Shown in pieces: positions 45,665-55,053 of a DNA stretch of 64,000 nucleotides; the first letter of the stretch is position 1, and each line of letters starts with the position of its first letter. A model generated the notes under the pieces. The model searched no databases. It was not told where the DNA came from and saw nothing but the letters and a program-made list of their open reading frames with translations. The translations under genes and the position numbers were made by a program. The stretch comes from Niabella insulamsoli (GTDB taxonomy: Bacteria > Bacteroidota > Bacteroidia > Chitinophagales > Chitinophagaceae), in contig NZ_CP190246.1 in the NCBI RefSeq assembly GCF_039652435.2, positions 2,790,001 through 2,854,000 on the forward strand, written 5' to 3'.

Positions 45665-47251
45665 CTAATCTTCGAGTGTGGTTAAGTCTACTTTTGGAAG
45701 GGGCAAATTCATTGCTTTGATAGCAGCACGGCATTCGTCAGCCATTTCCTGCGTAAGCTCATACTTATAATTACCATAATCATTATAATCAAATTGCCCT
45801 ACCCAGAAGAAACCATACTTCTCAAAAAAATCAGTGAGGTCGGTTTTACTCACTTCGCATGCTTTCTTCACAAAATTTAATTGGTACACTGCCGGATTTG
45901 CACCCCTGTCGCCCCAACCGCCTCTGCGGCCACGCTGATTGGACCTTTCTTCATTGCCCTGCTTTCTAAGCGCTTCGAAAAGATCCGGGTAAAAATCAGG
46001 ATTATTCCCAGCGCCCGTGAAGTATAATTGAAGCTGCCAAAAAGGAATCAACCGGTTAAACACATCTTTATCCTGCAAATAACAGATACCGCGCGCGATG
46101 ATACTGTCTCTCGCTTTCTGATAGTTTTTTTGCTCACTGATCCGGCTTTTATTTCCAAAAGAAGTGGTGCCATAAAGAGAAAAAATATTGTTACTCACTT
46201 CACCGAGCCCGCCCCAATTAAGATAGGGGCGCAGTTGATGCACATGGCCCACTTCATGGCTGAAACCCCAGCAGGGGTCGCCTTTGATGACTCTCGCCGG
46301 ATCTACCACGAGCGGCATCGCATTGCCGGGCGTGGTTCCCATGTAGGCAACGCCATCGCCATCTCTGAACATGTAATAGTTATAATTCACTCTGGCCAGA
46401 ATATGATTTTTGGGCACTTTATTATATTTAATCAAACCTAAAATCCGATGCTGCCGATACACCAAAGAATCGTAGTTCGCAATTAATTCAAGGCCTCTGC
46501 CGTAGGCGTATTTCTTACAGGCTTCAACAGGATAAGCAATTTGAATATGCCTGCCCTTGGCGTCAATGACCGGATAGACGGCATGATCAATCAGTTTGTT
46601 CCAGTCCTGATCAGTGTGAAGGGCCGCGTCGAAATAACCGTTTACCTGTGCATTGACAAAATGCACTTGAATCGGAGCTTCCTGCTCGGGCGCTTCGGCA
46701 TAATAGTCGATATAAGCCAGGCCATCATTGTCCTTTACATTAATAATATTGACACCATTGCGAAGCGTGAACCGTTGTTTATGAATACCCCATCCGGCCG
46801 GGTCTTTATCAGGCTTAATGCCCTCCGGCGCGCGCCGGTTCCAATTGGGAACTAGTAAACCGACTTCTTTTCCGTCTGCGATTCCATCTACCAAAATCAC
46901 ATGTTTGCCAACAGGAAGATAGATACCGGTAATACCTTCGTATTTGCTGTAACCATCGCCAATCATCAACTCCTGCCCCAGCGTAGTGGGCTCAAGCCAT
47001 GCCTTATAGTTTGCCAGCCGAAATTTTGTGTCGTAAGTTTTGTTGTAAAGCGCCTGCGCTAACTGTTTCAATTGCGCGTTCGAAATTTTATCAATAGCAG
47101 CGCGCTTTACATTCTTTTTTAAAGACGTCGCCATCGGTGTTTCGAAAATGGAAAGATCCTGGTAAAGCGATCTTAATTCGGTTGCAGACTGGGCATGAAG
47201 CATAAAAAAGGCAAAGCAAGCCCAAAGAAAGAGGGTCAATTTTCTGTACAT
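45665..47251 (-). CDS. M60-like (enhancin-type) metallopeptidase, exported
   Basis: A 528-residue secreted zinc peptidase. Signal peptide MYRKLTLFLWACFAFFMLHAQ. The gluzincin motif HEVGH is at H332-H336 with the third ligand E351 in GLGEVSNN, matching the M60 pattern HExxH followed after 8-28 residues by Glu. M60 enzymes in Bacteroidota cleave glycoproteins such as mucins at O-glycosylated sites. There is no carbohydrate-binding module in the visible protein. It lies about 900 bases from the SusC/SusD operon on the opposite strand; joint action on a glycoprotein is possible but not shown. Confidence 0.88.
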   Translation of the reverse strand: MYRKLTLFLWACFAFFMLHAQSATELRSLYQDLSIFETPMATSLKKNVKRAAIDKISNAQLKQLAQALYNKTYDTKFRLANYKAWLEPTTLGQELMIGDGYSKYEGITGIYLPVGKHVILVDGIADGKEVGLLVPNWNRRAPEGIKPDKDPAGWGIHKQRFTLRNGVNIINVKDNDGLAYIDYYAEAPEQEAPIQVHFVNAQVNGYFDAALHTDQDWNKLIDHAVYPVIDAKGRHIQIAYPVEACKKYAYGRGLELIANYDSLVYRQHRILGLIKYNKVPKNHILARVNYNYYMFRDGDGVAYMGTTPGNAMPLVVDPARVIKGDPCWGFSHEVGHVHQLRPYLNWGGLGEVSNNIFSLYGTTSFGNKSRISEQKNYQKARDSIIARGICYLQDKDVFNRLIPFWQLQLYFTGAGNNPDFYPDLFEALRKQGNEERSNQRGRRGGWGDRGANPAVYQLNFVKKACEVSKTDLTDFFEKYGFFWVGQFDYNDYGNYKYELTQEMADECRAAIKAMNLPLPKVDLTTLED

Positions 47252-47336
47252 AAAAAGCTATTTGCCATCAAGATATAATTTTAACGGCAGGAAAACATGT
47301 GCAAACGGTTGACCAAAATCGAATAGCTATCTGTGT

Positions 47337-47972
47337 TTACACAGCGAACTTTGTATAATCTTTCATGAATGAAATAATATTGGCCTGATTAAATTCGTGG
47401 CGTTCATGCATGGAAGTGATCACTGCACAATCCATTCCTGCCCTCAACGCCGACTCAACACCTTTGGGCACATCTTCAAAAACCAGGCATTCCGATGGGG
47501 CTACATGGAGCGCTTCGGCGCATTTAAGATAAGTTTCAGGATCTGGCTTACTGTGCACCACGTCATCCGCGCTGACTAACACATCGAAGTATTTTCGAAT
47601 AGAAAGCCCATCAAGTACAAAATCTATGTTGAACATGATTGCGGCGGAGCCAATCGCCATTTTAACGCCCTGTTGATGAGATTGCTCAAGCAACTCCGGC
47701 AAACCACTCAATAGTTTTAAATGAGGTTTAAACTCCCGCTGATATTGCCGCTCTTTCTCATAGCTCATTTTATCCTTCTCCTCCAAAGAAAAGCGGTGGG
47801 GGAATATCCTTTCCAACAGCTCGTGATTTTTGCCATAGCACTCCGCCTTGGTGCGCTCGAGCGATATTTCCGCGCCAAGTTCATTTAAAATGCGATGCCA
47901 GGCTTTGATATGATACGCCATATCATCGATCATCGTCCCATTCAAATCAAACAAAAAAGCTTTATAACGCAT
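47337..47972 (-). CDS. HAD-family hydrolase, beta-phosphoglucomutase-like
   Basis: A 211-residue HAD subfamily IA protein. Motif I is FLFDLNGTMIDD, in which an Asn replaces the usual Gly next to the second position (DLNGT rather than DxDGT), as in several phosphatases of this family; motif II lies at IGSAA, and the later motifs are VSADDVVHSKPDPETYL and LVFEDVPKGVESA. Because motif I lacks the second aspartate (position usually D in DxD), catalytic competence should be checked. Likely sugar-phosphate phosphatase or mutase; substrate unknown. Confidence 0.82.
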   Translation of the reverse strand: MRYKAFLFDLNGTMIDDMAYHIKAWHRILNELGAEISLERTKAECYGKNHELLERIFPHRFSLEEKDKMSYEKERQYQREFKPHLKLLSGLPELLEQSHQQGVKMAIGSAAIMFNIDFVLDGLSIRKYFDVLVSADDVVHSKPDPETYLKCAEALHVAPSECLVFEDVPKGVESALRAGMDCAVITSMHERHEFNQANIISFMKDYTKFAV

Positions 47973-47979
47973 AACAGAT

Positions 47980-47987
47980 CAAACCTA
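47980..47987 (-). promoter_or_regulatory. Candidate -7 box for HAD gene
   Basis: Minus strand TAGGTTTG, exact match, only 7 bases before the ATG at 47972, implying a leaderless or very short-leader message. Confidence 0.4.
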
Positions 47988-48029
47988 ATGAAAAGATATG
48001 GTAACGCCGGCGTCAAACAGCACAAAGCC

Positions 48030-49184
48030 TTATTTCAGGATGCTGCGACTGATAACAATGCGCTGCACTTCGCTCGTACCTTCATATATCTGGGTGATTT
48101 TTGCATCGCGCATCAGGCGCTCCACATGATATTCTTTTACGTAGCCATAACCGCCATGCACCTGAACGGCTTCAACAGTCGTCCACATGGCAGTTTCTGA
48201 GGCGTAAAGTTTAGCCATAGAAGAACTGAGCGCGTAATCGAGATGATGATCTTTTTCCCAGGCTGCTTTCAGGCAAAGCAGCCTCGCCGCCTCGATTCTC
48301 GTATGCATATCCGCCAGCTTAAAGGCGATTGCCTGATGGTTCATAATTGCTGTGCCAAAAGCCTTGCGCGTTTTGGCGTAATGCTTAGACAGTTCGTAAG
48401 CGCCGCTTGCAATGCCCAAAGCCTGCGCGGCAATACCAATGCGGCCTCCAGCCAGCGTGCGCATAGCAAACGTAAATCCAAACCCGTCTTCGCCAATACG
48501 GTTGGCCTTCGGAACTTTTACATCTGTGAACATCACCGTATGGGTATCGCTGCCGCGAATGCCCATTTTATTTTCTTTGGCAGCCACTGTTACGCCGGGC
48601 CATTGCCGCTCCACAATAAAAACGTTGATCCCCTTCGACCCTTTAGAAGCATCCGTTTGTGCAATGACAAGATAAACAGAAGCTGTGCCGCCGTTGGTGA
48701 TCCAGTTTTTCGTTCCGTTTAATATGTAATAATCTCCTTTATCTTCGGCGACGGTGCGCTGCGAAGTTGCATCGCTTCCCGCTTCGGGCTCGCTCAACAT
48801 AAAGGCTCCAATATAAAGATGTCCATCTTTCCGTCCGCGTGCCAGCGGCACCAGGTAATTTTGCTTTTGCTCTTCGGTGCCAAAGGCTTCGAGTCCGTAA
48901 CAAACCAGGCTGTTGTTGACGCTCATACATACGCTCACACTGGCATCAATCTTTGAAATTTCTTCCATCGCCAACACATAGCTAACGGCGTCCATTCCCG
49001 CGCCACCATAAGCTTCCGGCACCATCACGCCCATAAAACCCAGATCGGCGAGTTGTAGTATTTGTTCCTTCGGGAATTGCTGCAGCTCGTCGCGCTCGAT
49101 CACGCCGGGCAGGCATTCCTTCTGCGCAAAAGACCGTGCAGCCTGTTGTATCATCAACTGTTCTTCGGTGAGTTCAAAATTCAT
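48030..49184 (-). CDS. Acyl-CoA dehydrogenase (short/branched-chain type)
   Basis: A 384-residue FAD-dependent acyl-CoA dehydrogenase, standard length. The three family domains are present, with the signature AFMLSEPEAGSDATSQRTVA (FAD/substrate contact) and the C-terminal QIYEGTSEVQRIVISRSIL, whose glutamate at about residue 366 is the catalytic base in butyryl-, short- and branched-chain enzymes. It oxidises acyl-CoA to enoyl-CoA, passing electrons to ETF. Chain length is not determinable. Monocistronic. Confidence 0.93.
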   Translation of the reverse strand: MNFELTEEQLMIQQAARSFAQKECLPGVIERDELQQFPKEQILQLADLGFMGVMVPEAYGGAGMDAVSYVLAMEEISKIDASVSVCMSVNNSLVCYGLEAFGTEEQKQNYLVPLARGRKDGHLYIGAFMLSEPEAGSDATSQRTVAEDKGDYYILNGTKNWITNGGTASVYLVIAQTDASKGSKGINVFIVERQWPGVTVAAKENKMGIRGSDTHTVMFTDVKVPKANRIGEDGFGFTFAMRTLAGGRIGIAAQALGIASGAYELSKHYAKTRKAFGTAIMNHQAIAFKLADMHTRIEAARLLCLKAAWEKDHHLDYALSSSMAKLYASETAMWTTVEAVQVHGGYGYVKEYHVERLMRDAKITQIYEGTSEVQRIVISRSILK

Positions 49185-49280
49185 ACGGCTTAATTTGTAT
49201 AAATATACTGGATAAAAAACAGCGTATTTTGTTCATCCAAAAAAATTGATGCAGTTCAATTACGAAACTGTAGCCGCAAC

Positions 49281-49309
49281 AAAAAAACCGGAACAACTTG
49301 CTCCGGTTT
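49281..49309 (-). terminator. Rho-independent terminator of the DEAD-box helicase gene
   Basis: On the minus strand AAACCGGA, a 9-base loop and TCCGGTTTTTTT form an 8-bp stem with a 7-base U-tract, 25 bases after the helicase stop codon. Confidence 0.85.
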
Positions 49310-49333
49310 CAAATGAATTTCTTTACAATATTT

Positions 49334-50974
49334 TTATCGGCGTCTGCCGCCGCCTGTGGCTGCGTCATTCATCCTGATTTTCCGTCCGCGGTAATTTTTT
49401 CCGTCCATCGCTTTGATCATTTTTTTACCGGCAGCGGGCTCTATTTCAATCCAGCTGTTCATTTCTTTCATATCAATATTCCCCAATATATCTTTGTTGA
49501 GGCCGCTCATATCTAAAATAAACTGGAGGAAGCTGGCCTTGTAAAAACCATCTTTTGTGCCGAGGTTTACAAACAGGCGCTGATAGCTGCTATTTCTAGA
49601 AAACCCTTTGCCACCCTGCCTTTCACGCGCCCCACGAGCATCTTTATCCTGGCGCTGGTTGAGATCGGCCGCATTTTCATAGTATCTTAAAAAACGGTCA
49701 AACTCAAGTGCCGCAACCCGCTGCAAAATCTCTTCCTTTTCTACACCCTCAAATTTCTCTTTTAATACCGGAAGGTAGGTTTCGTATTCGCCGTGGCTGA
49801 TATCCGTGTTCAACATCTTATCAATAAAATGGAAAAACTGCTTGCGGCAAACATCTTTGCCACTCGGAATATCCATCTTATGAAATTTGGTATTAACCAG
49901 TTTTTCGATTTGCCTCAGGCGGTAAACTTCCTTTGGTGTCACGATCGAAAGCGAAACACCGCTTCTTCCGGCGCGCCCTGTTCTGCCGCTCCGGTGGGTG
50001 TAAACCTCCGTATCATCAGGCAATTCGTAATTGATAACGTGGGTAATCCCCTGCACATCGATACCGCGGGCGGCCACATCAGTCGCAATCAGCAACTGCA
50101 AAGATTTTTCACGGAAGCGGCCCATTACCTTATCCCGTTGCGCTTGTGTTAAGTCGCCGTGGAGCGCATCAATATCATAACCTTCGCGAATAAGCTGTTC
50201 TGTGATATGTTGTGCATCGGCCTTGGTACGTGTAAAAATAATACCGTAGATGCCGGGATTAAAATCAATAATACGTTTCAGCGTTTCGTAACGATTGATA
50301 TGTTGCGTTAAGAAATACTGATGATCGATATTTACGTTAGTGGAATTAACCTTCCCTACCGAAATTTCGGCGGGCGTGTTCATAAAGCGTTTGCTCACCT
50401 GGCGAATTTCCGGGGGCATCGTGGCGCTGAACAACCACATACTGTGTCGATTGATCGTCTCTTTAAGGATAAACTCAATGTCGTCCTTAAAGCCCATATT
50501 CAGCATTTCATCCGCTTCATCTAATACCACATAATTAATATTCTCAAGATTGATGGCCTTACGCTCGATCAGGTCGATCAACCGGCCCGGAGTCGCTACC
50601 ACAATATGAGTTCCGCGGCGCAGGTCACGCACCTGTTGGGAAATCGATGTTCCACCATAAACAGCGGTAATAGCTACTTTATTTTTCGGGCTAAACTTTT
50701 CGAGATCGGTAGTGATTTGAAGGCACAGTTCCCTTGTCGGACAAATCACGAGGGCCTGGGCCGTTCTTTGCGTTTTGTCGATCAGTTGAAGTAAGGGTAA
50801 CCCAAACGCCGCAGTTTTACCTGTCCCGGTCTGCGCCAGTCCCACGAAATCCTTTGTACCTTCTAATAAAACCGGAATGGCTTTTTCCTGTATCGGAGTT
50901 GGGGTTACGAAACCTATGGTTTCGAGAGACTGAAGTAAGCCTTCTTCAATCCCTAACGATTCAAATGTTGTCAT
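49334..50974 (-). CDS. DEAD-box RNA helicase with DbpA-type RNA-binding domain
   Basis: A 546-residue ATP-dependent RNA helicase. The Q motif is at about 23-28, Walker A AQTGTGKT at 47-54, DEAD at 152-155 and SAT at 183-185; the second RecA domain ends with HRSGRTGRAGRSG. After a ~75-residue helical segment and a basic linker comes a DbpA/CsdA RNA-binding domain (about 455-530, RLFVNLGTKDGFYKASFLQFIL) and an Arg/Gly tail. This architecture fits DeaD/CsdA or DbpA, which remodel rRNA during ribosome assembly and cold shock. Preceded by the best promoter in the window. Confidence 0.93.
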   Translation of the reverse strand: MTTFESLGIEEGLLQSLETIGFVTPTPIQEKAIPVLLEGTKDFVGLAQTGTGKTAAFGLPLLQLIDKTQRTAQALVICPTRELCLQITTDLEKFSPKNKVAITAVYGGTSISQQVRDLRRGTHIVVATPGRLIDLIERKAINLENINYVVLDEADEMLNMGFKDDIEFILKETINRHSMWLFSATMPPEIRQVSKRFMNTPAEISVGKVNSTNVNIDHQYFLTQHINRYETLKRIIDFNPGIYGIIFTRTKADAQHITEQLIREGYDIDALHGDLTQAQRDKVMGRFREKSLQLLIATDVAARGIDVQGITHVINYELPDDTEVYTHRSGRTGRAGRSGVSLSIVTPKEVYRLRQIEKLVNTKFHKMDIPSGKDVCRKQFFHFIDKMLNTDISHGEYETYLPVLKEKFEGVEKEEILQRVAALEFDRFLRYYENAADLNQRQDKDARGARERQGGKGFSRNSSYQRLFVNLGTKDGFYKASFLQFILDMSGLNKDILGNIDMKEMNSWIEIEPAAGKKMIKAMDGKNYRGRKIRMNDAATGGGRRR

Positions 50975-50984
50975 AAAAAGAGTG

Positions 50985-51014
50985 CAAAGGTAGCAGAAAC
51001 ATCTTACTTGGCAA
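50985..51014 (-). promoter_or_regulatory. Bacteroidota -33/-7 promoter of the DEAD-box gene
   Basis: On the minus strand TTG (51014-51012), a 19-base spacer and TACCTTTG (50992-50985). Both elements and the spacing fit the Bacteroidota TTG-N19-TAnnTTTG pattern. The ATG follows 10 bases after the -7 box. Confidence 0.7.
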
Positions 51015-51196
51015 TTTTTCTTGTTTTTCTCATCAACCGGCGTTATACCATGTTTTCCCGGAACTATGCTGAAGGCGGCCCCTATTCCGTCATATAGTCC
51101 ATAAAAACAACTGTTTAATCTATTTTTTCCAGGGCATCTATGGGTAACTTTACGCCAAAAGCCTTCATGTTTTCTTTTTTTTGTAAATTCGTCTTA

Positions 51197-53521
51197 ATGA
51201 GACTTCGATTTGCTATTGCTATAATTATCGGCGCTTTGTTCGCCGTCGGCTTGTCGATTTCCGGCTGCAAAAATACCTCTTCCAAAAATTCCGGTTCAGA
51301 TTTAATAAGTTATAATTATGAGGTTCGGCCTATTCTTTCCGATAAATGTTTTGCCTGTCACGGGCCCGATAAAAATAAACAGGAAGCCGGCCTGCGGCTG
51401 GATATTGAAAAATTTGCCAAGGCCCCGCTGAAAGAAACCAAGGGCGCTTTCGCTATTGTCCCCGGAAAGCCTGGCGAGTCTGAGCTAATTAAAAGAATTA
51501 CATCCACGGATCCCGCTTACCAAATGCCGACACCAGAATCTCATTTAGGCGTTTTAAATGAAGACGAAATCAATATTTTAACCCAATGGATTGAGCAAGG
51601 CGCCAAATATGAAAAACATTGGGCCTTTATCAGCCCTGAAAAAGCTGCGCTACCCGAAATTGATGACGAAGCGTGGCCCAGGAATGAAATAGACTTCTTT
51701 ATAGCAAACAAGTTGGAACAAAAAGGCCTGGCCCATAGCGAAGAAGCCGACAAAGCTGTCTTGCTGAAAAGAATTTCTTTAGACATCACGGGGTTGCTTC
51801 CCGACCTCGCTCTTCAACAATCTTATATGGATGATAAGAGCGACAAAGCTTACGAGAAAGCAATCGATAAATTGATGGCCATGCCGCAATTTGGAGAAAA
51901 GATGGCTATTCACTGGCTGGACGTTTCGCGATATGCCGACAGCTATGGATACCAGGACGATGACCGGCGGACGCAATGGCCCTATCGGGATTGGGTAATC
52001 CACGCGTTTAATAAAAATATTCATTATGACGATTTCTTAACCTGGCAATTGGCAGGTGATATGTTACCGGATTCTTCGAAGGAAAAAATTTTAGCCACCG
52101 CCTTTTTGCGGAATCATAAATACACGGAAGAAGGCGGCGTCATTCCCGAAGAATACCGCGTCGAGTATAACCTGGATAAAGTAAAAACCTACACCAAAGG
52201 TATTTTAGGGCTGACGGTTGAGTGCGCCCAATGCCATGATCATAAATATGATCCGATTTCTCAAAAAGACTATTATAAAATGTTTGCGTTTTTTAATAAT
52301 AGCCAGGAAAAAGGATTAGAAGGATTGGTTGGATCGGAGCCGGCCAAAACGCCCATACTTTATTTATCTGATGACGACACCAGGAATGTGTTACAATTTA
52401 TCAATAGAAAAGACAGCGGCGTGCTTCAGGTGTCCGTTATGGGCGAGCTGAAAGATACTACACGCACGACTTATATTTTGGAAAGAGGCGTCTATGACCA
52501 GCATGGCGAAGCGGTCACGGCGGGTGCGCTGCCCGCGGTGATGGACTACGACACGACGCTCTATCCTAAAAACCGGCTGGGTTTAGCCCAATGGACGGTA
52601 AGCAAAAAGAATCCGCTCACGGCGCGTGTTTTTGTCAACCAGATGTGGGAGCAGTTTTTTGGAAAGGGTATTGTAAAATCGGTGGGCGACTTTGGCATGC
52701 AGGGCAACCTGCCGACGCACCCTCAGCTGCTCGATTGGCTGGCCGTTGATTTCATGGAGCATGATTGGGATATCAAATACCTCATCAAAAAAATATTGAT
52801 GTCGGCCACCTATCGACAGTCATCCAACGTAAAAAAAGAGCATCTTGAAAAAGATCCTGAAAACCTTTTTTATGCGCGGTTTTCGAGATTAAGAATGCCT
52901 GCAGAAACCATCCGCGACATGGTGTTGGGCAGCAGCGGCCTGCTGGTAAAAGAAATTGGCGGGCCGAGCGTAAAACCTTATCAACCGGCCGGATTGTGGG
53001 AAGCCGCCACTTCGGGCAGAGGCACGCTCGCAACTTACCGTCAGGATAAGGGCGCAGATCTGTATCGCCGGGGTATTTACACATTTATAAAACTCACAGT
53101 GCCGCCCCCTACTATGATCGTTTTCGACGCCAGCAACCGCGACCAGTGTGAAGTGCAACGCTTAACCACCAGCACGCCTTTGCAGGCTTTGATCATGATG
53201 AATGATCCCACGGTACTTGAAGCGTCGAGAGTGTTTGCTGAAAGGCTTATCAAAAAAGAAAAAAAGACGGAGGGCGCCATTTCCACCGCTTTTGAAACGA
53301 TCATTTGCCGAAAGCCGGATGATCAGCAAATAAAGGTTTTAGAATCGTACTACAAAGATCAACTGGCACGGTTTGAGAAAGATAGTGCGGCAGCTGAAAC
53401 TGTTTTAGATGTTGGCGAATTCAAACACAGCAGCGACCCGAAAAATATGGCCGCGACAGCAGCGATGATGCGCGTTGTGAATATGATCTATAATATGGAA
53501 GAGGCCATTGTGAAAATTTAA
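51197..53521 (+). CDS. PSCyt1-DUF1549-DUF1553 (PSD1) lipoprotein
   Basis: A 774-residue lipoprotein; the ATG at 51197 gives a signal ending SISGC (C24). Residues 51-55 are CFACH, a c-type haem site in a planctomycete cytochrome domain (PSCyt1, about 40-135). DUF1549 (PSCyt2, about 155-360) follows, with ECAQCHDHKYDPIS forming a second CxxCH, and DUF1553 (PSD1, about 470-750). The biochemical role of this family is unproven; it is thought to be an extracytoplasmic oxidoreductase used in breakdown of complex carbohydrates. It lies 21 bases before a DUF1501 gene, its constant companion. Confidence 0.9.
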   Translation: MRLRFAIAIIIGALFAVGLSISGCKNTSSKNSGSDLISYNYEVRPILSDKCFACHGPDKNKQEAGLRLDIEKFAKAPLKETKGAFAIVPGKPGESELIKRITSTDPAYQMPTPESHLGVLNEDEINILTQWIEQGAKYEKHWAFISPEKAALPEIDDEAWPRNEIDFFIANKLEQKGLAHSEEADKAVLLKRISLDITGLLPDLALQQSYMDDKSDKAYEKAIDKLMAMPQFGEKMAIHWLDVSRYADSYGYQDDDRRTQWPYRDWVIHAFNKNIHYDDFLTWQLAGDMLPDSSKEKILATAFLRNHKYTEEGGVIPEEYRVEYNLDKVKTYTKGILGLTVECAQCHDHKYDPISQKDYYKMFAFFNNSQEKGLEGLVGSEPAKTPILYLSDDDTRNVLQFINRKDSGVLQVSVMGELKDTTRTTYILERGVYDQHGEAVTAGALPAVMDYDTTLYPKNRLGLAQWTVSKKNPLTARVFVNQMWEQFFGKGIVKSVGDFGMQGNLPTHPQLLDWLAVDFMEHDWDIKYLIKKILMSATYRQSSNVKKEHLEKDPENLFYARFSRLRMPAETIRDMVLGSSGLLVKEIGGPSVKPYQPAGLWEAATSGRGTLATYRQDKGADLYRRGIYTFIKLTVPPPTMIVFDASNRDQCEVQRLTTSTPLQALIMMNDPTVLEASRVFAERLIKKEKKTEGAISTAFETIICRKPDDQQIKVLESYYKDQLARFEKDSAAAETVLDVGEFKHSSDPKNMAATAAMMRVVNMIYNMEEAIVKI

Positions 53522-53542
53522 AAGCCGCTCAAACTATTACAA

Positions 53543-54991
53543 ATGGAAAAAGAAACTTTTGAATACGGACTGAATATGAACCGCCGGCGTTTTCTCACGC
53601 GCCTGGGCATGGGTGTGGGCGGCGCCGCATTGGGCAGCCTGCTAATGCCCGATTTATTTTCGGGAAAAGAGATCGAAGAAACGATTACTGCCGGCGTTCC
53701 GCATTTCGCGCCTAAAGCAAAACGCATCATTTATCTTTTTCAGAATGGCGCCCCTTCGCAATTGGAAACTTTTGACTACAAACCGAAGCTTGAGGAAATG
53801 TGGGGACAAGACCTGCCCGAATCGGTGAGACAGGGACAAAGGCTAACCGGCATGACGTCGGGACAGTCCAAGTTTCCGCTGGCAGCTTCTATTTTTAAAT
53901 TTGCACAGTATGGCGAGCACCGGGCCTGGGTAAGCGAAACCCTCCCCTATACAGCCCGCATTGTAGATGATTTGTGTATTGTAAAAAGTATGTACACGGA
54001 AGCGATTAATCACGATCCGGCGCTCACCTTTTTTCAAACCGGCGCGCAGGTAGGCAACCGGCCCAGCATGGGATCATGGCTGAGCTACGGGCTGGGAAGC
54101 GAAAATAAAAACCTGCCAGCCTTCTGCGTATTGCTGTCGAAAGGAAAAGGCAATGGCCAGGGGGTTTACTCCAAACTTTGGTCAAATGGCTTTTTGGATT
54201 CGATACACCAGGGTGTACAGTTCAGTAACGGTGAAAATCCGGTACTTTACCTCAATGATCCTGATGGCATGGACAAGACGGAGAGAAGGAAAATGCTGGA
54301 TCATCTGGCGGAACTAAATAATGACAGCTATGAAACCGTCGGCGACCCTGAAATAAAGGCCAAAGTGCAACAGTATGAAATGGCCTACCGTATGCAGACG
54401 GCGGTGCCTGAAGTAACTGATCTCAGCAAAGAACCGGATTCGATTATTAAATTATATGGCCCGGAATGCCTCGTGCCCGGCACCTACGCCGCTAATTGTT
54501 TGTTAGCCAGAAAACTTTCAGAAAGCGGCGTTCGTTTTGTTCAGCTATATCATCAGGGCTGGGATTCTCACGGCAACCTGCCGACTCAATTTGCAGGACA
54601 ATGCATGGACACCGACCAGGCGTCAGCAGCTTTAGTCACCGATCTGAAACAACGCGGGCTGCTCGATGAAACGCTGGTGATCTGGGGCGGAGAATTTGGA
54701 CGCACCAATTATTGCCAGGGCACACTCACCAAAGAGAATTATGGACGCGACCACCACCCCCGCTGCTTCACAATGTGGATGGCAGGCGGCGGCGTAAAGC
54801 CCGGCGTTTATGGCGAAACCGATGAATTTGGTTACAACATTGTCTCCAACCCCGTTCACGTTCACGACTTCCACGCCACGGCGATGCATTTGATGGGGCT
54901 CGATCATGAAAAACTGGTCTATAAGCACCTGGGGCGCCGTTATCGCCTCACCGATGTCGCCGGCAAAGTCGTCAAGGATTTAATCGCCTGA
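53543..54991 (+). CDS. DUF1501 (sulfatase/alkaline-phosphatase fold) exported protein
   Basis: A 482-residue protein with the twin-arginine signal NRRRFLTRLGMGVGGAALGSLL, so it is exported folded. The DUF1501 family belongs to the alkaline-phosphatase/sulfatase superfamily; visible blocks are LFQNGAPSQLETFDYKP, LYHQGWDSHGNL, WGGEFGRTNYCQG and GRDHHPRCFTMWMAGGG, whose Asp and His residues resemble metal ligands of that fold. It is nearly always encoded beside PSD1 proteins. Substrate unknown. Confidence 0.9.
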   Translation: MEKETFEYGLNMNRRRFLTRLGMGVGGAALGSLLMPDLFSGKEIEETITAGVPHFAPKAKRIIYLFQNGAPSQLETFDYKPKLEEMWGQDLPESVRQGQRLTGMTSGQSKFPLAASIFKFAQYGEHRAWVSETLPYTARIVDDLCIVKSMYTEAINHDPALTFFQTGAQVGNRPSMGSWLSYGLGSENKNLPAFCVLLSKGKGNGQGVYSKLWSNGFLDSIHQGVQFSNGENPVLYLNDPDGMDKTERRKMLDHLAELNNDSYETVGDPEIKAKVQQYEMAYRMQTAVPEVTDLSKEPDSIIKLYGPECLVPGTYAANCLLARKLSESGVRFVQLYHQGWDSHGNLPTQFAGQCMDTDQASAALVTDLKQRGLLDETLVIWGGEFGRTNYCQGTLTKENYGRDHHPRCFTMWMAGGGVKPGVYGETDEFGYNIVSNPVHVHDFHATAMHLMGLDHEKLVYKHLGRRYRLTDVAGKVVKDLIA

Positions 54992-55053
54992 CCCTGCTGA
55001 TGCCTCTTTTTTCAATCCTTAAAAACTACGGTTAAAAATTAATTACCGATCAA

